Assembly: GCA_009746045.1 (NCBI GenBank)
Contig: RPFO01001149.1
Span: 1-30,848 of the forward strand
Source of the DNA: Mesostigma viride
Lineage: Eukaryota > Streptophyta > Mesostigmatophyceae > Mesostigmatales > Mesostigmataceae
DNA length: 30,848 nucleotides
Reading direction: 5' to 3'
Under the pieces are notes generated by a model. It did no database searches. It worked only from the letters and a program-made list of their open reading frames with translations, and was not told where the DNA came from. The position numbers and the translations under genes were made by a program. Below, piece after piece: positions 16,107 through 26,500 of the stretch; the stretch's first letter is position 1; the number at the start of each line of letters is the position of its first letter.

Positions 16107-18567
16107 ATGGCTAGCGGCGCGCAGCCGCAGGCAGGTATTGACAACAATGGCGGGGATGCCGGACATGTGGAGCATGCCAGTGACAAGGACGAAGTAGCAC
16201 CAGCGGGGCAAGAGAACACAATGGATACAGGCCCTGTATCAGTGGGCGCTGTAGGTGATGAAGTACAGAAGATAAGGGCATCAAACGTGTACGTCAGGGG
16301 AGCAGTCAATGAACTTCATAGAATGAATGCCTCCGGTGCTTCGGATGAGGAAACCGACCGGAAATCTCAGGCACCATCGCAGGACCCAGTTGCGCAGAAG
16401 TGCCTCGTCAAGTATCTGCATGGGCTATTTGGGGGTGCTCGTGAAGGCCGGCAGCCTCTCGATTGCATCCCGGGGTGCTACTGCGGCCAAGCCAGTTGTG
16501 CTTCACATGCTCGACGTGGGCAAGGGTTTTCCAACCAACAGCAGGTTCATCAACGGTATTCCTCAGATAACCGTTCCAGAGCACAACATCACACGAGCTC
16601 ACAACTTCTACACGCTGCCTGATGAAAAGGATTCCCTGGCCCAACTAGACACCAAGAGTGACTGGCCTCCGCTGTATGTTTCGTGCAAAAAGGCTAGCTC
16701 TCGTAGCACCGCCAAGGTGACGTCGTTCTCCATCGGTGACATCTGCAGTCATGCGGATCCTGAGCTAATGCGTGACCTGCATGCCACTCCCACGGGCAAC
16801 ACCGCTGTGCGGCTTGTCATCCTCGGACTCGCTTGTGTGAGGGCAGCCAGCGGCTCCCATGACTACCCGGCCTTTGTGGCGTTGGTGCGTCCCATTTACA
16901 GCTGCGAGGAAGGAGAATGGAAGGTTACCTCATTCGCCTCCGGTGAAATCCGTGTAGCGTGGTGCCGACCATATAACTTGACGGTTGACCCTGCCGCCAC
17001 CGCCGAATTACATTGCTATTCGAGTACTACCTTGGCGGATGCCATGGCGGACATCACGTCAGTGTTTACCCGCCCGGAGTCGCGCATCAACCAGTTAAAG
17101 AGCGCGACCAACACGACCACCGGGCAGGGCTATCATGTAAGTATCTCAGATCGGTTTTGCATTGTTGACATTCATATGCTAGAACATGCCATGCGCAATC
17201 CAACCGCAGCCGAGCGCAAACCACACTGGCGCATATGATCAATGTGCATACTAGAAGACACCATCAGGAGCACTCTATTTGTAAGCACCATAAAACATTA
17301 ATTTCCAAGTATTGTTGATGTAAAATGTCAATCTCTGTATGCGTGCATGTTTACAATTCAGGTGCTCACTGTCGTCCCGCCTGCTCCATCCGCTGAAGAT
17401 GAAGATGAAGATGAAAGCGGGGGCGATGCCAGCTATATGACCTGCATGGACGATGAAGAGGAGGTGGAGGAGGAGCACAATGGTCCAGGGAAGGGGGGGG
17501 TGACGATGGCAGCCAGGAACAAACATCACCCGTCAAGCCCAAGAAGCGCGTCTCGAAGGCGGCGGGGGGGGGGGGCCAGCGGAGCTTGCGCCCTGCACGC
17601 CAGCTTGAATACCAGGGCGGGAAGGCACTGCCGCCTCGCGCAGCAAAGTCAGCACCGTCCGCGAGTGCGATGCCAGCAGCTCCCCCGGCAGCTCCCCCGG
17701 CAGGGTGGCTAGCGCCCCTTACTCAGGGGTTGCAAGCAGCACAGGCAGCAATCGCAGAGCTGAAGGACTGGGTGGGGTTTCAAGCGAAGCAAGGGAGGAA
17801 GAAGGCGCCGCCGTCTGTGGCTATGCAGATCGCTGATTTGAATGCAAAGGTTTCCAAGTGCCAATCATCATTGGCAGCGCGTGCAAAGCCGGCTGCCGCC
17901 CCAGAGAACCCCGCGACTGAGAAGCTGAAGGAACAGGTCATCAAATCCCTGACGGAGAGGGTTGATGCTTTGGAAAGGGAACGAGTGCCATCCACGCCTG
18001 TTGAATGTGCTCCAACCTCAAGCCGCGGCACGGAGTTTCACCGGCCGACCATTCCTGCTGCGCCTCCCACATTGCGGCAACGTGAAGGCTTCACCGGCAC
18101 GCAGGGGGCAGAATGGCAGCCGGCACGCCGTGAGCCACAGCCGCGCAAGCGCACACCCGCGATCGATGGGGCAAGGAAGCTGGATTGGCAAGATGAGCCA
18201 GTCTGAGCCGCGCACGCGCGCACCCGCGATCGATGAGGCAAGGAAGCTGGATTGGCAAGATGAATCGCATGGCCTGTACGAGCCTTATGACTCCTATTAT
18301 ATGGCCCACGGTGAGCCCTTGCAGGGCGCTTACCGTTATGCCGCCATGAGGGAGCCAGATAGGCCACATTATGCTGAGGGACATTATGCAGCAACTCAGC
18401 ATACTCGTCTCACGACTCACAGCAACTTTGATGATGAACGCATGCGTGCTCGCAGCGCCCCCCGCCCACCGCCCCCCGCCCCTCCATCGCGGAAAAGGCA
18501 TCAGCCGTACTCGCAAGATGCAAATGAGCGAGGGGAACCACTTTATTATGGTTCATGTTCATATTGA
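16107..18567 (+). pseudogene. Two-exon hypothetical gene with several frame breaks
   Basis: Exon 1 runs 16107-17136 and exon 2 from 17362, joined by a 225-bp intron with GTAAGT donor and TTCAG acceptor (phase 0). The frame changes near 16425-16435 (TTTGGGGG run), at the G8 run 17493-17500 (one G missing), and at a 67-bp tandem duplication (18139-18272). The protein would have a Ser/Asp-rich head, a globular domain (VVLHMLDVGKGFPTNSRF; YPAFVALVRPIYSCEEGEW), an acidic stretch (EDEDEDESGGD), a basic likely nuclear signal (SPVKPKKRVSKAA), a coiled-coil-like segment (QVIKSLTERVDALERER), and a Pro/Tyr/Arg-rich tail. No family is recognised. It lies about 115 bp beyond the fold-back element. Function unknown. 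Confidence 0.5.
18139..18272 (+). repeat. 67-bp tandem duplication that shifts a reading frame
   Basis: Two adjacent near-identical 67-bp units share ACCCGCGATCGATG and GGCAAGGAAGCTGGATTGGC. 67 is not a multiple of three, so the second unit throws the coding frame out: the first frame ends in TGA at about 18204-18206, while the other frame stays open to 18567. Confidence 0.85.
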
Positions 18568-19121
18568 TCGTGTTTGCACCTGTTTGTCAGTTTTCAGCCA
18601 TTCATTCAGCTTTTTTATGCTGTGATGTATTAGTTGGCGAACAAAGGAATTGTGGTTGCGATCACGTAGTACTTGCTTCTCCATGTGTTACATGTAGTAG
18701 GAGACATTGGAGACAATGCTGATAATCAATTAATATTTGTCTCAAGTAATCATCAATATTTTATTTATAGCCTAGCATGTGGCCCACGCGCATGTGCGCC
18801 CATAATGGCCCCCATGGATGTTGTCTACAGAATTTAGCCAAGCCCTGCCTATAATGGGACCCCCATGGATGTTGCATTAAGAATTGAGCCATGCTATGCC
18901 ATGCAGAGAGATGCTCTCTGTCGAGAAGCCATGTCCTAGCTCTTGTATAGCCATGATGATCTTCCTCCCTCACAGGCATGCTCCCCCCTTACCCGGGCAT
19001 AGCGTGATAGACCATGAGGGTGCAGGTGCCCTGGTGCACCTAGAGCAGGGGTAGCTTACATTCCCACCCTTGCATGAAGTAGCCTAGAATGTATGATAGG
19101 CCATATGCCCCTTCTCTGGGC

Positions 19122-19188
19122 TATGTGCTACATATACTCCCAACGGAGTTATGTTACAATTCAATTCAATTCAATTCAATTCAATGTG
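19122..19188 (+). mobile_element. SINE-like 3' end, copy 1, with AATTC tail
   Basis: Contains ATGTGCTAC, a small stem-loop (CTCCCAACGGAG) and ATGTT, followed by five to six AATTC pentamers. The same arrangement recurs at 20005 and 20285. The body upstream (about 18980-19120) may be the rest of the element, but no RNA polymerase III boxes were identified with confidence. Confidence 0.5.
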
Positions 19189-19235
19189 CTTGCATTACTT
19201 GCGTAGGAAAAGTCAAAAAATGATGTGTCAAGACA

Positions 19236-19320
19236 TGTCACGGTGGCACGGTGGCACGGTGGCACGGTGGCACGGTGGCACGGTGGCACAGTGGCACGGT
19301 GGCACGGTGGCACAGTGGCG
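19236..19320. repeat. GGTGGCAC 8-bp minisatellite
   Basis: About ten tandem copies of the octamer, with two CAGTGGCA variants. It leads directly into the 205-bp tandem repeat array. Confidence 0.9.
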
Positions 19321-19890
19321 GCACCCCACGTTGGGCAGTGCTTGTGGGCTGCCAATATAACATTAGTATTGGACGTTATGTTACCTCGTGACACCATACA
19401 AAATCATAAAATGGTAGTTTTATGGTGGCATGGTGTGCCGGTGTGCTGGTGTGCCGGTGTGCCGGTGTGCCGGTGTGCCGGTGTGCCGGTGTGCCGGTGT
19501 GCCGGTGTGCCGGTGGCACAGTGGCACCCCACGTTAGGCAGTGCTTGTGGACATTATAACATTAGTATTGGACGTTATTAGGTTACCTTGTGACACCATA
19601 CAAAATCATAAAATGGTAGTTTTATGGTGGCATGGTGTGCCGGTGTGCCGGTGTGCCGGTGTGCCGGTGTGCCGGTGTGCCGGTGTGCCGGTGTGCCGGT
19701 GTGCCGGTGTGCCGGTGTGCCGGTGTGCCGGTGGCACAGTGGCACACCACGTTAGGCAGTGCTTGTGGACATTATAACATTAGTATTGGACGTTAGGTTA
19801 CCTTGTGACACCATACAAAATCATAAAATGGTAGTTTTATGGTGTGCCGGTGTGCCGGTGTGCCGGTGTGCCGGTGTGCCGGTGTCAAAA
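19321..19890. repeat. ~205-bp tandem repeats containing a GGTGTGCC minisatellite
   Basis: Three units each hold CCCACGTT(A/G)GGCAGTGCTTGTGG, CATTAGTATTGGACGTTA, CATACAAAATCATAAAATGG and then a GGTGTGCC run of differing length (about 19438-19515, 19637-19735 and 19842-19885). The octamer is the same as in the fold-back arms at 13709 and 13921, so the array is probably made of termini from that element family. Apparent ORFs here are repeat artefacts. Confidence 0.85.
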
Positions 19891-20004
19891 CATGATGAGA
19901 CACTTACCTCCTAGCTTTGGACCTAAGGGAGGTACAAAATAACAAAGTTGAAAAAAAGTCAATTTGTACTTGTGCTGTAGTACAATTCCAGGTGTGCTTA
20001 GGGT

Positions 20005-20061
20005 ATGTGCTACATTGACTCCCAACGGAGTGATGTTCCTAATTAACTAATTAATTAATCC
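20005..20061 (+). mobile_element. SINE-like 3' end, copy 2, with TTAA-type tail
   Basis: ATGTGCTACATTGACTCCCA, then ACGGAG and ATGTT, then an AATTAACTAATTAATTAA tail. The stem-loop core is the same as copy 1, but the tail repeat differs. Confidence 0.5.
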
Positions 20062-20093
20062 ACTCTCTCTCCCTTCTTTGGACTGCCATGCAG

Positions 20094-20194
20094 AACAAGA
20101 CGCGGTGGCAGAAGATTGCCGGTCAAGGCTCACACGCCCGACTCCTGTGGGCAAGCCCCCTCCCCCCAAGAGGAGGAGGCGTTTTGACGAGTAG
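20094..20194 (+). CDS. Candidate terminal exon with a basic tail
   Basis: Behind a good acceptor (pyrimidine-rich sequence then TGCCATGCAG) is a frame of 32 codons ending in TAG at 20192-20194. It encodes QDAVAEDCRSRL and then a Pro/Arg tail GKPPPPKRRRRFDE that looks like a nuclear localisation signal. It could be the last exon of the plus-strand gene at 16107-18567, with the intervening repeats forming an intron, but no matching donor was pinned down. Confidence 0.3.
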
Positions 20195-20284
20195 GGCAGT
20201 TAGGATTTTTCTAGACTAGGTAGATTAGCGTTAGGATAGTTAGATTACGCGGCTCTCTCCTTTCCACCACCCATGCATCAAGGA

Positions 20285-20340
20285 ATATGTGCTACCTGAT
20301 CTCCCAACGGAGGCATGTTATAATTTAATTTTTTAATTTG
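20285..20340 (+). mobile_element. SINE-like 3' end, copy 3, with T/A tail
   Basis: ATGTGCTACCTGATCTCCCA, then ACGGAG and ATGTT, followed by TAATTTAATTTTTTAATTTG. Same core hairpin as the other two copies. All three lie within 1.3 kb on the same strand. Confidence 0.5.
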
Positions 20341-20517
20341 TTTGCAGCTGTCACAAAAAAATCCAAAAAATACCAGGATTTTTTCTTGAGTTCTACGGGA
20401 TATAGGAAGCCACTATTTGCAGCAACATCCGAAAGGTGACACAAGTGTAAGGAGACCGTCCACCGAGTTTCAGACCGAAAATCTCATATCTACTGTGTCT
20501 GCCACGTGTCAGGTTAC

Positions 20518-20563
20518 AACGCGATACATCGCGTTCTAACCCTACAACGCGATGCATCGCGTT
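20518..20563. repeat. Pair of 18-bp palindromes
   Basis: AACGCGATACATCGCGTT at 20518-20535 (two mismatches from perfect symmetry) and AACGCGATGCATCGCGTT at 20546-20563 (perfect palindrome), separated by CTAACCCTAC. They sit in non-coding sequence next to the LINE 3' end. Confidence 0.85.
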
Positions 20564-20820
20564 ATAAAAAATTAACTAAGTAATTAATAGACACGTGACT
20601 GCGTTGTAAAAAAACACGGGTTAATATTAAGGAATTAATTGATTAGACTCGTGCTCCCGTTGGGGAGTCACGGAGCATTAACCCCGATGGATGGATGGAT
20701 GGATGGGTGCAAACAGTCCTACCGGCCTAATCTATCTACATCAGCTACCTACTCATCTATCTAACAGCATTCTAACTACAACATCTATCTAGACAGCCGC
20801 GGCACGCTGCCCTAGGGGAG

Positions 20821-21192
20821 CTATCTGGCGTGCCTCCCACAGGATTGCACACGCGGGCGCTTCCCCACTGGGGGGGGCTCGTTGTCCTCTATGACCTGGG
20901 CCCACTTGGCCTTGTCCATCATCTTCTTCCAAATCACGGAGAGGCCTAGGCCCCCCATGTCCTCTACTAGCTGTTCTTTGAAGGTGCGGGCCTTGCGGCG
21001 TCTAACATCACTGGGCCGGGCCCACGTCAGGAGGTGCCGGCCAGGCTGGGCTGGTCGCAGTCCTGCGGGGGGGCCACGTGAGGTGTCTACCTGGTTGGTG
21101 CGAGCTAGGTGCCCTACTAGCTGCAGGCGTTGCTGCTTAATGGTGCTGGTGATATATGGCATGCCCTGGTACAGGTCCTCATTGCGGACATG
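20821..21192 (-). pseudogene. LINE ORF2 C-terminal fragment (after the reverse transcriptase)
   Basis: About 120 codons ending at 20821. The segment has NEDLYQG, RLQLVGHLARTNQ and a Trp-containing charged tail (IWKKMMDKAKWAQVIEDNE). This region follows the reverse transcriptase in many non-LTR elements. It is separated from the preceding fragment at 21839-21955 by the 645-bp insertion; without the insertion the two frames join at FRA/AHV. A non-functional fragment. Confidence 0.7.
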
Positions 21193-21838
21193 AGCAGCAT
21201 TAATTAATTAATTAATTAATTAAACTCGTGCTCCCGTTGGGGAGTCACGGAGCACCGAAGTGCTTTTAATCCCTGTGTGTGCACTACAGGAGAAAGGGCA
21301 GAGAGCCCCAGTCTCCTTCATGCCAAAGGCATGCCACAGCTGCAATCGGGCGCGGCTAGCTAAAAGGACAAGCTAACGATCCGGCAAACTGTGGGTGCAA
21401 TAAGACCCATGTGAGCATATCATAGCAAGGAGCGTGGGCAAGTAATCTGAACATAGCCAGGGCGTAGCATGGCTGTACTAGGACTAGGCTAAGGCTATGG
21501 CTGCTGGTTGTGTACCGTGCGTTGGCGGCACGTGACTAGGTGGGTTGGCACAGCTAGGCAACAGTCTAGGCATGGCTGCCTTAGCGGCAGTGACGCCAAT
21601 GGTTACAAGCTAGGGCTATTATTCTAGCCCGCTGGGGGCGTCCACATCTTGTGGTTGATCATCAGGTCCCCGCCCCTCCAGTACACCTTGGGCTTCTGGG
21701 GGTCCTGCTTATGGCGGAGGTATTCCGGCCACAGGTCGCGTCGCTGCTGTTGCTGAGCGGGGGTGAGGTCGTCATCCAGCGTCCAGGTGAGGTCGTGCAA
21801 CCGCTTGCGACGAGAGAGGAACCGCTGCTTATCCTGCT
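21193..21838 (-). mobile_element. 5'-truncated ORF1-only retroelement, copy 2
   Basis: Nearly identical to 13985-14600: the C-terminal part of ORF1 (KQRFLSR.KRLHDLTWTLDD then LTPAQQQQRRDLWPEYLRHK), its stop, the same 3' UTR, the same terminal hairpin (about 21225-21253) and a longer TTAA tail. It lies inside the LINE ORF2 fragment and so is younger. Short matching sequence (ATGCTGC) occurs on both sides, but a clean target duplication is not evident. Confidence 0.75.
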
Positions 21839-21961
21839 CTGAAAATGGAACGCAGCATGTTGGTGACCGCGCCGTCCAGCTTGCGGGCCAGGTCGGCGGT
21901 GAGGGTCCACGTCTCGGCCCCATACGTGAGAACAGGAAGGACGAGGACCTTAAGGGGAGGG

Positions 21962-22440
21962 GACACCCCTAAAGGGCACTTTTCTGGAAACCATACCTAT
22001 GCATGAGCTAAAAATCCAATTATGATTGGGGACCATAAATATGATAAAAAAAAATTTTTCCAGCCACTTGGGGGGGGTACTAGCCCCCACCATACACCGG
22101 TAACGCGCTAAAAATAGAAAAAGACGCTATTTTAGTCACATTTTTTCTAGGACAATGGGCAAACATATTGGGACCAAATCATATATTTCCATATAGTTCC
22201 CTGACTTTTGAGAAAGTCTGCCTAATTTTGAGCACAAAATAACCATGTTTAGACACATTGATGGATTTCCCCGCAAAAAGGGTACTTTTTTAATAAAAAA
22301 AATAAAACAAATCATAAACACATGCAATAGTGCCAAATCATATATTTTCAAATATTACACGTTGGGAGACATGCAGCCCCAAATTTTCAGGTCATTCTGA
22401 CAAGCGCAGCCCTATTTGATGGATATTCCTAGATCGCCAC
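21962..22440. other. No gene seen
   Basis: AT-rich non-coding sequence with A and T runs (for example at 22048-22060 and around 22300). No convincing ORF, RNA gene or repeat family identified. Confidence 0.5.
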
Positions 22441-22468
22441 CTGACAGCGCCAGACACTAGCAAAATGC

Positions 22469-22930
22469 TCATTCATCATCACTATAGGCGCCCCCAGGCT
22501 CGCAGTCTTGGCAGTACCACTCCCCCTTTGGCACAGTTTCGAGGGTGAGTCCCGTGCACAGCATGTGGGCCCCCTGCACGCAATCGGTGCCACCACAGAT
22601 GAGAAAGGGGTTGTGAGTTGTGTGTGTGGGGCCCCCGCAGAACATGCACAGTCTAGCATCAACATCCATGTCATCCCCATCCTCATCCCCTGCCCCCCCT
22701 TCCTCATAGTGCACCCCCTTGCTGTATGTGCAGCGGTCCTGCTTGCCCTCCTTCCAGTGCCTTTTCTTCTTCTCTAACTTCCTTTTCATCTTGCGCCGCT
22801 TCCAGTCATGCTGCCCCTTCAGCTGCTGCTGCCACTCCCTCTTGGTGATGATGGTCCCCAGCTGCGCCTCGACAGCGGGGGGGCGTCCCCAACATCTACT
22901 GCTCCAATTTTGGTACTTTTGAAATTCCAT
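22469..22930 (-). CDS. PHD-finger protein, partial
   Basis: The minus-strand frame has a very basic helix-like stretch (KRRKMKRKLEKKKRHWKEGK), an acidic run (EDGDDMDVD), and then a PHD-type finger: CMFC, LICGGTDC, HMLC and WYCQDC, giving C-x2-C...C-x4-C...H-x2-C...C-x2-C with a Trp two residues before the last pair. PHD fingers read histone tails or bind protein partners. The stop follows soon after, so this is a C-terminal exon or a small ORF. A likely acceptor (GAGGCGCAG) ends at 22862, so the true exon may be 22469-22861. Upstream exons were not found; a 27-bp block shared with 12377-12403 overlaps the 5' edge. Confidence 0.55.
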   Translation of the reverse strand: MEFQKYQNWSSRCWGRPPAVEAQLGTIITKREWQQQLKGQHDWKRRKMKRKLEKKKRHWKEGKQDRCTYSKGVHYEEGGAGDEDGDDMDVDARLCMFCGGPTHTTHNPFLICGGTDCVQGAHMLCTGLTLETVPKGEWYCQDCEPGGAYSDDE

Positions 22931-23536
22931 GCCTGGAGCGCAAAGTTTGCAATATATGTGCCGTTTGTAGCTCTAGCTCTATAATAACCTGACCAACCCC
23001 GCATTCCTCAAAGTACTTAGCACTTGTTGCCTATTCTCATTATGCGAATCACATGATTAGGATGTGCTTCATGATTGCTATTGCTCGAGATTCAATTAAG
23101 AATGATTGACATCAATAAATGATGAACCAAATAAACCAAATTAGGCCACTTGACAAGTTCATGATCCATTTAAATTGTACAATTAAGCGATTAATTAATT
23201 CATAAATCATACATTACATGGGATACCCCCGTCGACGAGCTAGTGGTACGTACAATGAAACATTTGAGTTTGTAACATGTCTCCATGGATATATACATGT
23301 ATGCTGGACCTCGCGCATCTCAGCCCTCTAAGAAATGTTATTTGAACTCAGGTCTAGATCTAAATATATACATGATCTGGATAATATTATACACTTCCTT
23401 AAAAGAGCATGAATCGAGCTTTACAATTCAGGACAAGGAACTCGTTTGCAAATCACGGCTGAAAGGCAAGTGCTCACAACGAAGCACGTGCTCTCAAGGC
23501 TGTCCACCTCGTCCAACCAAGCCCGGGCGAGCTGGC
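22931..23536. other. No gene seen
   Basis: AT-rich non-coding sequence downstream of the transposase-like gene (which reads toward it from the right). No convincing ORF. Simple AT words and scattered AATAAA-like strings on both strands; no clear repeat family. Confidence 0.5.
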
Positions 23537-26500
23537 CTACTCAACAGGTCTCTTCTTGGCCAAGTTCGTGAGCCGTTTCTCGACGTCTGTCGGAATGGTC
23601 AAGATGGCCTGGCGATTGTTAGCTGGGTTGACAACAATGGTGTGTTCGAACCCCGCGTCCATGCACAGGTAGCAATTGACCAAGTTTGGCTGTTCAGCTT
23701 GCGCATCGGCGTCCATTTTGAACATCGTCGCCATACCCGGAAATCTGTCCCAGTAGCGCACCCCCACCACCCATTGTCCCTTACGGAACAACTCCCTATC
23801 GACCTTGCCGTTTCTGTCGGCCACTCGCCTCACGAAAGTAGCGGCCACCTGATAAGGCTCCTGCAAGACTTCCGCTAGCCAATATGGATGATCTGGATCG
23901 TGGGACTCATCACCAGAGTAGGACTCGACGGCAAAAATGTCTCGCAGCTTCAGTCTCCTTCCCATCATCGTCCTCTCTGCCTGTAGTCTGTTCAGTCGCG
24001 TCCCTGCGTGCCCCCCTTGTCCGTTTGGGTTCCTTTGCACTGGCTCCCCCAGTTTGTGGAGCTTCATCCGAGCACCTCCCACATTCCAGCCGTCCATGTC
24101 GGTCCACTCCTTTCGACAATCCCACCACCTTTCCTCGGCGCACGCACCGCCACAATAGCAGGAATACTGGCGCAGCATTAAGCGCGTCACATTCGACTTG
24201 TCCATGCGCCACCAGTGCGCCTTCTTCACTCCTTTGATTTCGCCGCGCCCTGGGCTGTAAGGAAGCACCTGCGCGTCGAAGACAAGATTTGCACAAGGGA
24301 AAGTTGAAGTTACGAGACCATCGAGCTAGTTGTGTTTTATTAAGCACTCCTGATCGCCAGGACTCCAAGAACGCCCTAGAAACGACGGCCGGCGTAACTA
24401 TTCCCTGAACGAGGACTGTACACTTAATTACCTCGGGGAACTCGAAGAAGTTACGCCTGGTCGTTGTGGTCCCGCCCACCGCCCCCGACGCCAGATTCTC
24501 CACCAACTGGGCGGCCGTCTGTTTGTCCTGGTTCTCTTCCCTGATGTGCCACCTCCTCAACATGCACTTCACAGTCCCACCAGCTCCATCCACCTCCCCC
24601 TTTCCGTGCTGCTCCCCAAAGTAATTCCACTCAAATGACTCCAGGTGCGGATCCTCCGTCAGCAGCCGGGCCACTTCCGCGATCACATTCCTTGACTTGA
24701 ACTGCATGGAGCAATTGTCCGACCACCCAATGAAGCGCTTCACCTCTACCCCTTCTGACCGTAGTGTCGCCAGGATTTTGAGGATAGCAAAACGGAGGGC
24801 CCGCCCGTCCCTTTTCATTCCGCCCTGTCCGATGAAGTGAAACTCCCTTCTCACGACCTTTCCCGACGCTGGATCCAAGTAGCGCACGATCCAGGGCATA
24901 AGGACGAATGTGACTGGATGCCAATACTGTGCTTGGAGATTGTGATAGGTGTAAGACTGGTAGTTCTCGGCGTAATCTGTGTGGCATACAAGGTCCCCCA
25001 CCCGCATCCTTGAGAGACATTCCTTGGAGGCGTCCGCTTGCCACCACGCGTTGAAGCAATGCTGGATGAAGTCCGGCCACTTGTCCACAATTGCCTCCTT
25101 TAGCTCCGTTGGTGTGGACTTGACGTCGACTTGCGTCAATCGCTGCCCACCAGCCTTTGCGATCTCGTCACAGTCGTCCTGCATATGCGCAGTGTGCACA
25201 TACAGAAAAGACATCAACTTCGACCCACCAATGACCTGTAGAAAGAAAAAAGACAGGACCTCAGGAAAAATTGAAAAAGAAACGCCTTGGGGCGCAACCA
25301 CTCCACTAAAAATTACCTCTGGCCCAAGAACTTCAGGAAACATTGCAAAAGAAACGCCTTGGGGCGCAACCACTCCACTAAAAATTACCTCTGGCCCAAG
25401 AACCGCACCCGGCGGCACATCCTGCATCTCGTATCTGGTCCATGAAATCAGGTGGTTGGAAGCCTCCTCCCGTTCGCATAACATGAAGTTCCGAATTCCA
25501 CACTTGGGAGCCAGGCAAGTGCCCAACACACAAGCCTTACGCCGGATCGAGCAAACCCCCAACTCCTCGCCCAGGTCATGATCGGGCACCCCTTCCTCGT
25601 CGTCCAGCACCCTCCCATGCATGGGCAGATCCTCAAGTTCGCCCTGAAAAGGCTGAACCTGCGGCCGCGACGACCCCACAGACGACCTCGAACCTCCCCC
25701 CTCCCTCATCCCCTCCACCTCACAAGTAAACTTGTTCACCCACTCTGTCGTGTGAGTGGCTTTGAAAATGGAACATGTGGGCACGGACGACCCCACGTCG
25801 AGCTGGCTACCATGATCGCACGCGTGGCATTCAGGTCCGCACTCGCATCTGGCATGAAAAGTTGCACGAAATTTGGCCAACCCCCCAACCATGGACTGCA
25901 TGGTAGTGTGGTGCTGGCATGCGCACAAGTTCCGCATTTTCCACCGCCCCTTGACGCATGCGGGCATATGCTTGCAAAAAGTAGTGTATCCCACATGAAC
26001 TGTGCTCTTCTGATTCGTGCGTAGCATTGACATCCCTGCCTCCGTCTCCAAAATCACCTGATTTCCCCCCCTCACACCCTCCTCTCCCTCCCCCCCCCCC
26101 CCTCCCTACTGTCCATCCGCCGCGGTGGCTTCAACTCCGGATGGCGGGAAATGAACACTTCGTAAATCTTCGACTTGGAGACAGTATAGTAGCGCGCACC
26201 CTCCGAAAACGCTAGTGTATGTTTGTAATCCTTTCTGGTCCATTCACAATGAACATCCTTCATGTTCGGAGACGCCCGCGTCAAGTTATCATCCCTCCAG
26301 CACGCTTGTATCAGGGCAATGACTTCCGTCGGAAGCTCGTCTTTCCTCCTCCTCCTCTCTGGCGCACTCATCAAAAGGTCGTCCTCCCCTTCTTCCATTC
26401 CATCCCTGTGACCCCGAACAGTTGCGACAAAGCGCCTGTCAATCCCGAACGCGCGCTCCACAATCCTGTCCGGGACGCCCTCCATTGCCTTCGTAACAAG

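Larger units (their letters stand above)
20649..21960 (-). mobile_element. 5'-truncated LINE: ORF2 tail, interrupted by another retroelement
   Basis: On the minus strand the element starts at about 21955 with ORF2 sequence of the post-RT region (VLTYGAETWTLT...LARKLDGAVTNMLR), is broken by the insertion 21193-21838, and resumes with NEDLYQGMPYITSTIKQQRL and LVGHLAR, ending at TAG 20821-20823. The YGAETW...RL..GHLAR pattern is the familiar C-terminal segment of LINE reverse-transcriptase ORFs. A short 3' UTR with an ATGG tetranucleotide repeat (20692-20706) leads to the terminal hairpin (within 20649-20678), the same as in the ORF1-only elements. Everything upstream of the ORF2 tail is missing. 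Confidence 0.75.

Noticed and set aside
19236-19890. CRISPR array
   Set aside because: Repeats are contiguous 8-bp minisatellites within long tandem units; there are no unique spacers of uniform size and no cas genes.
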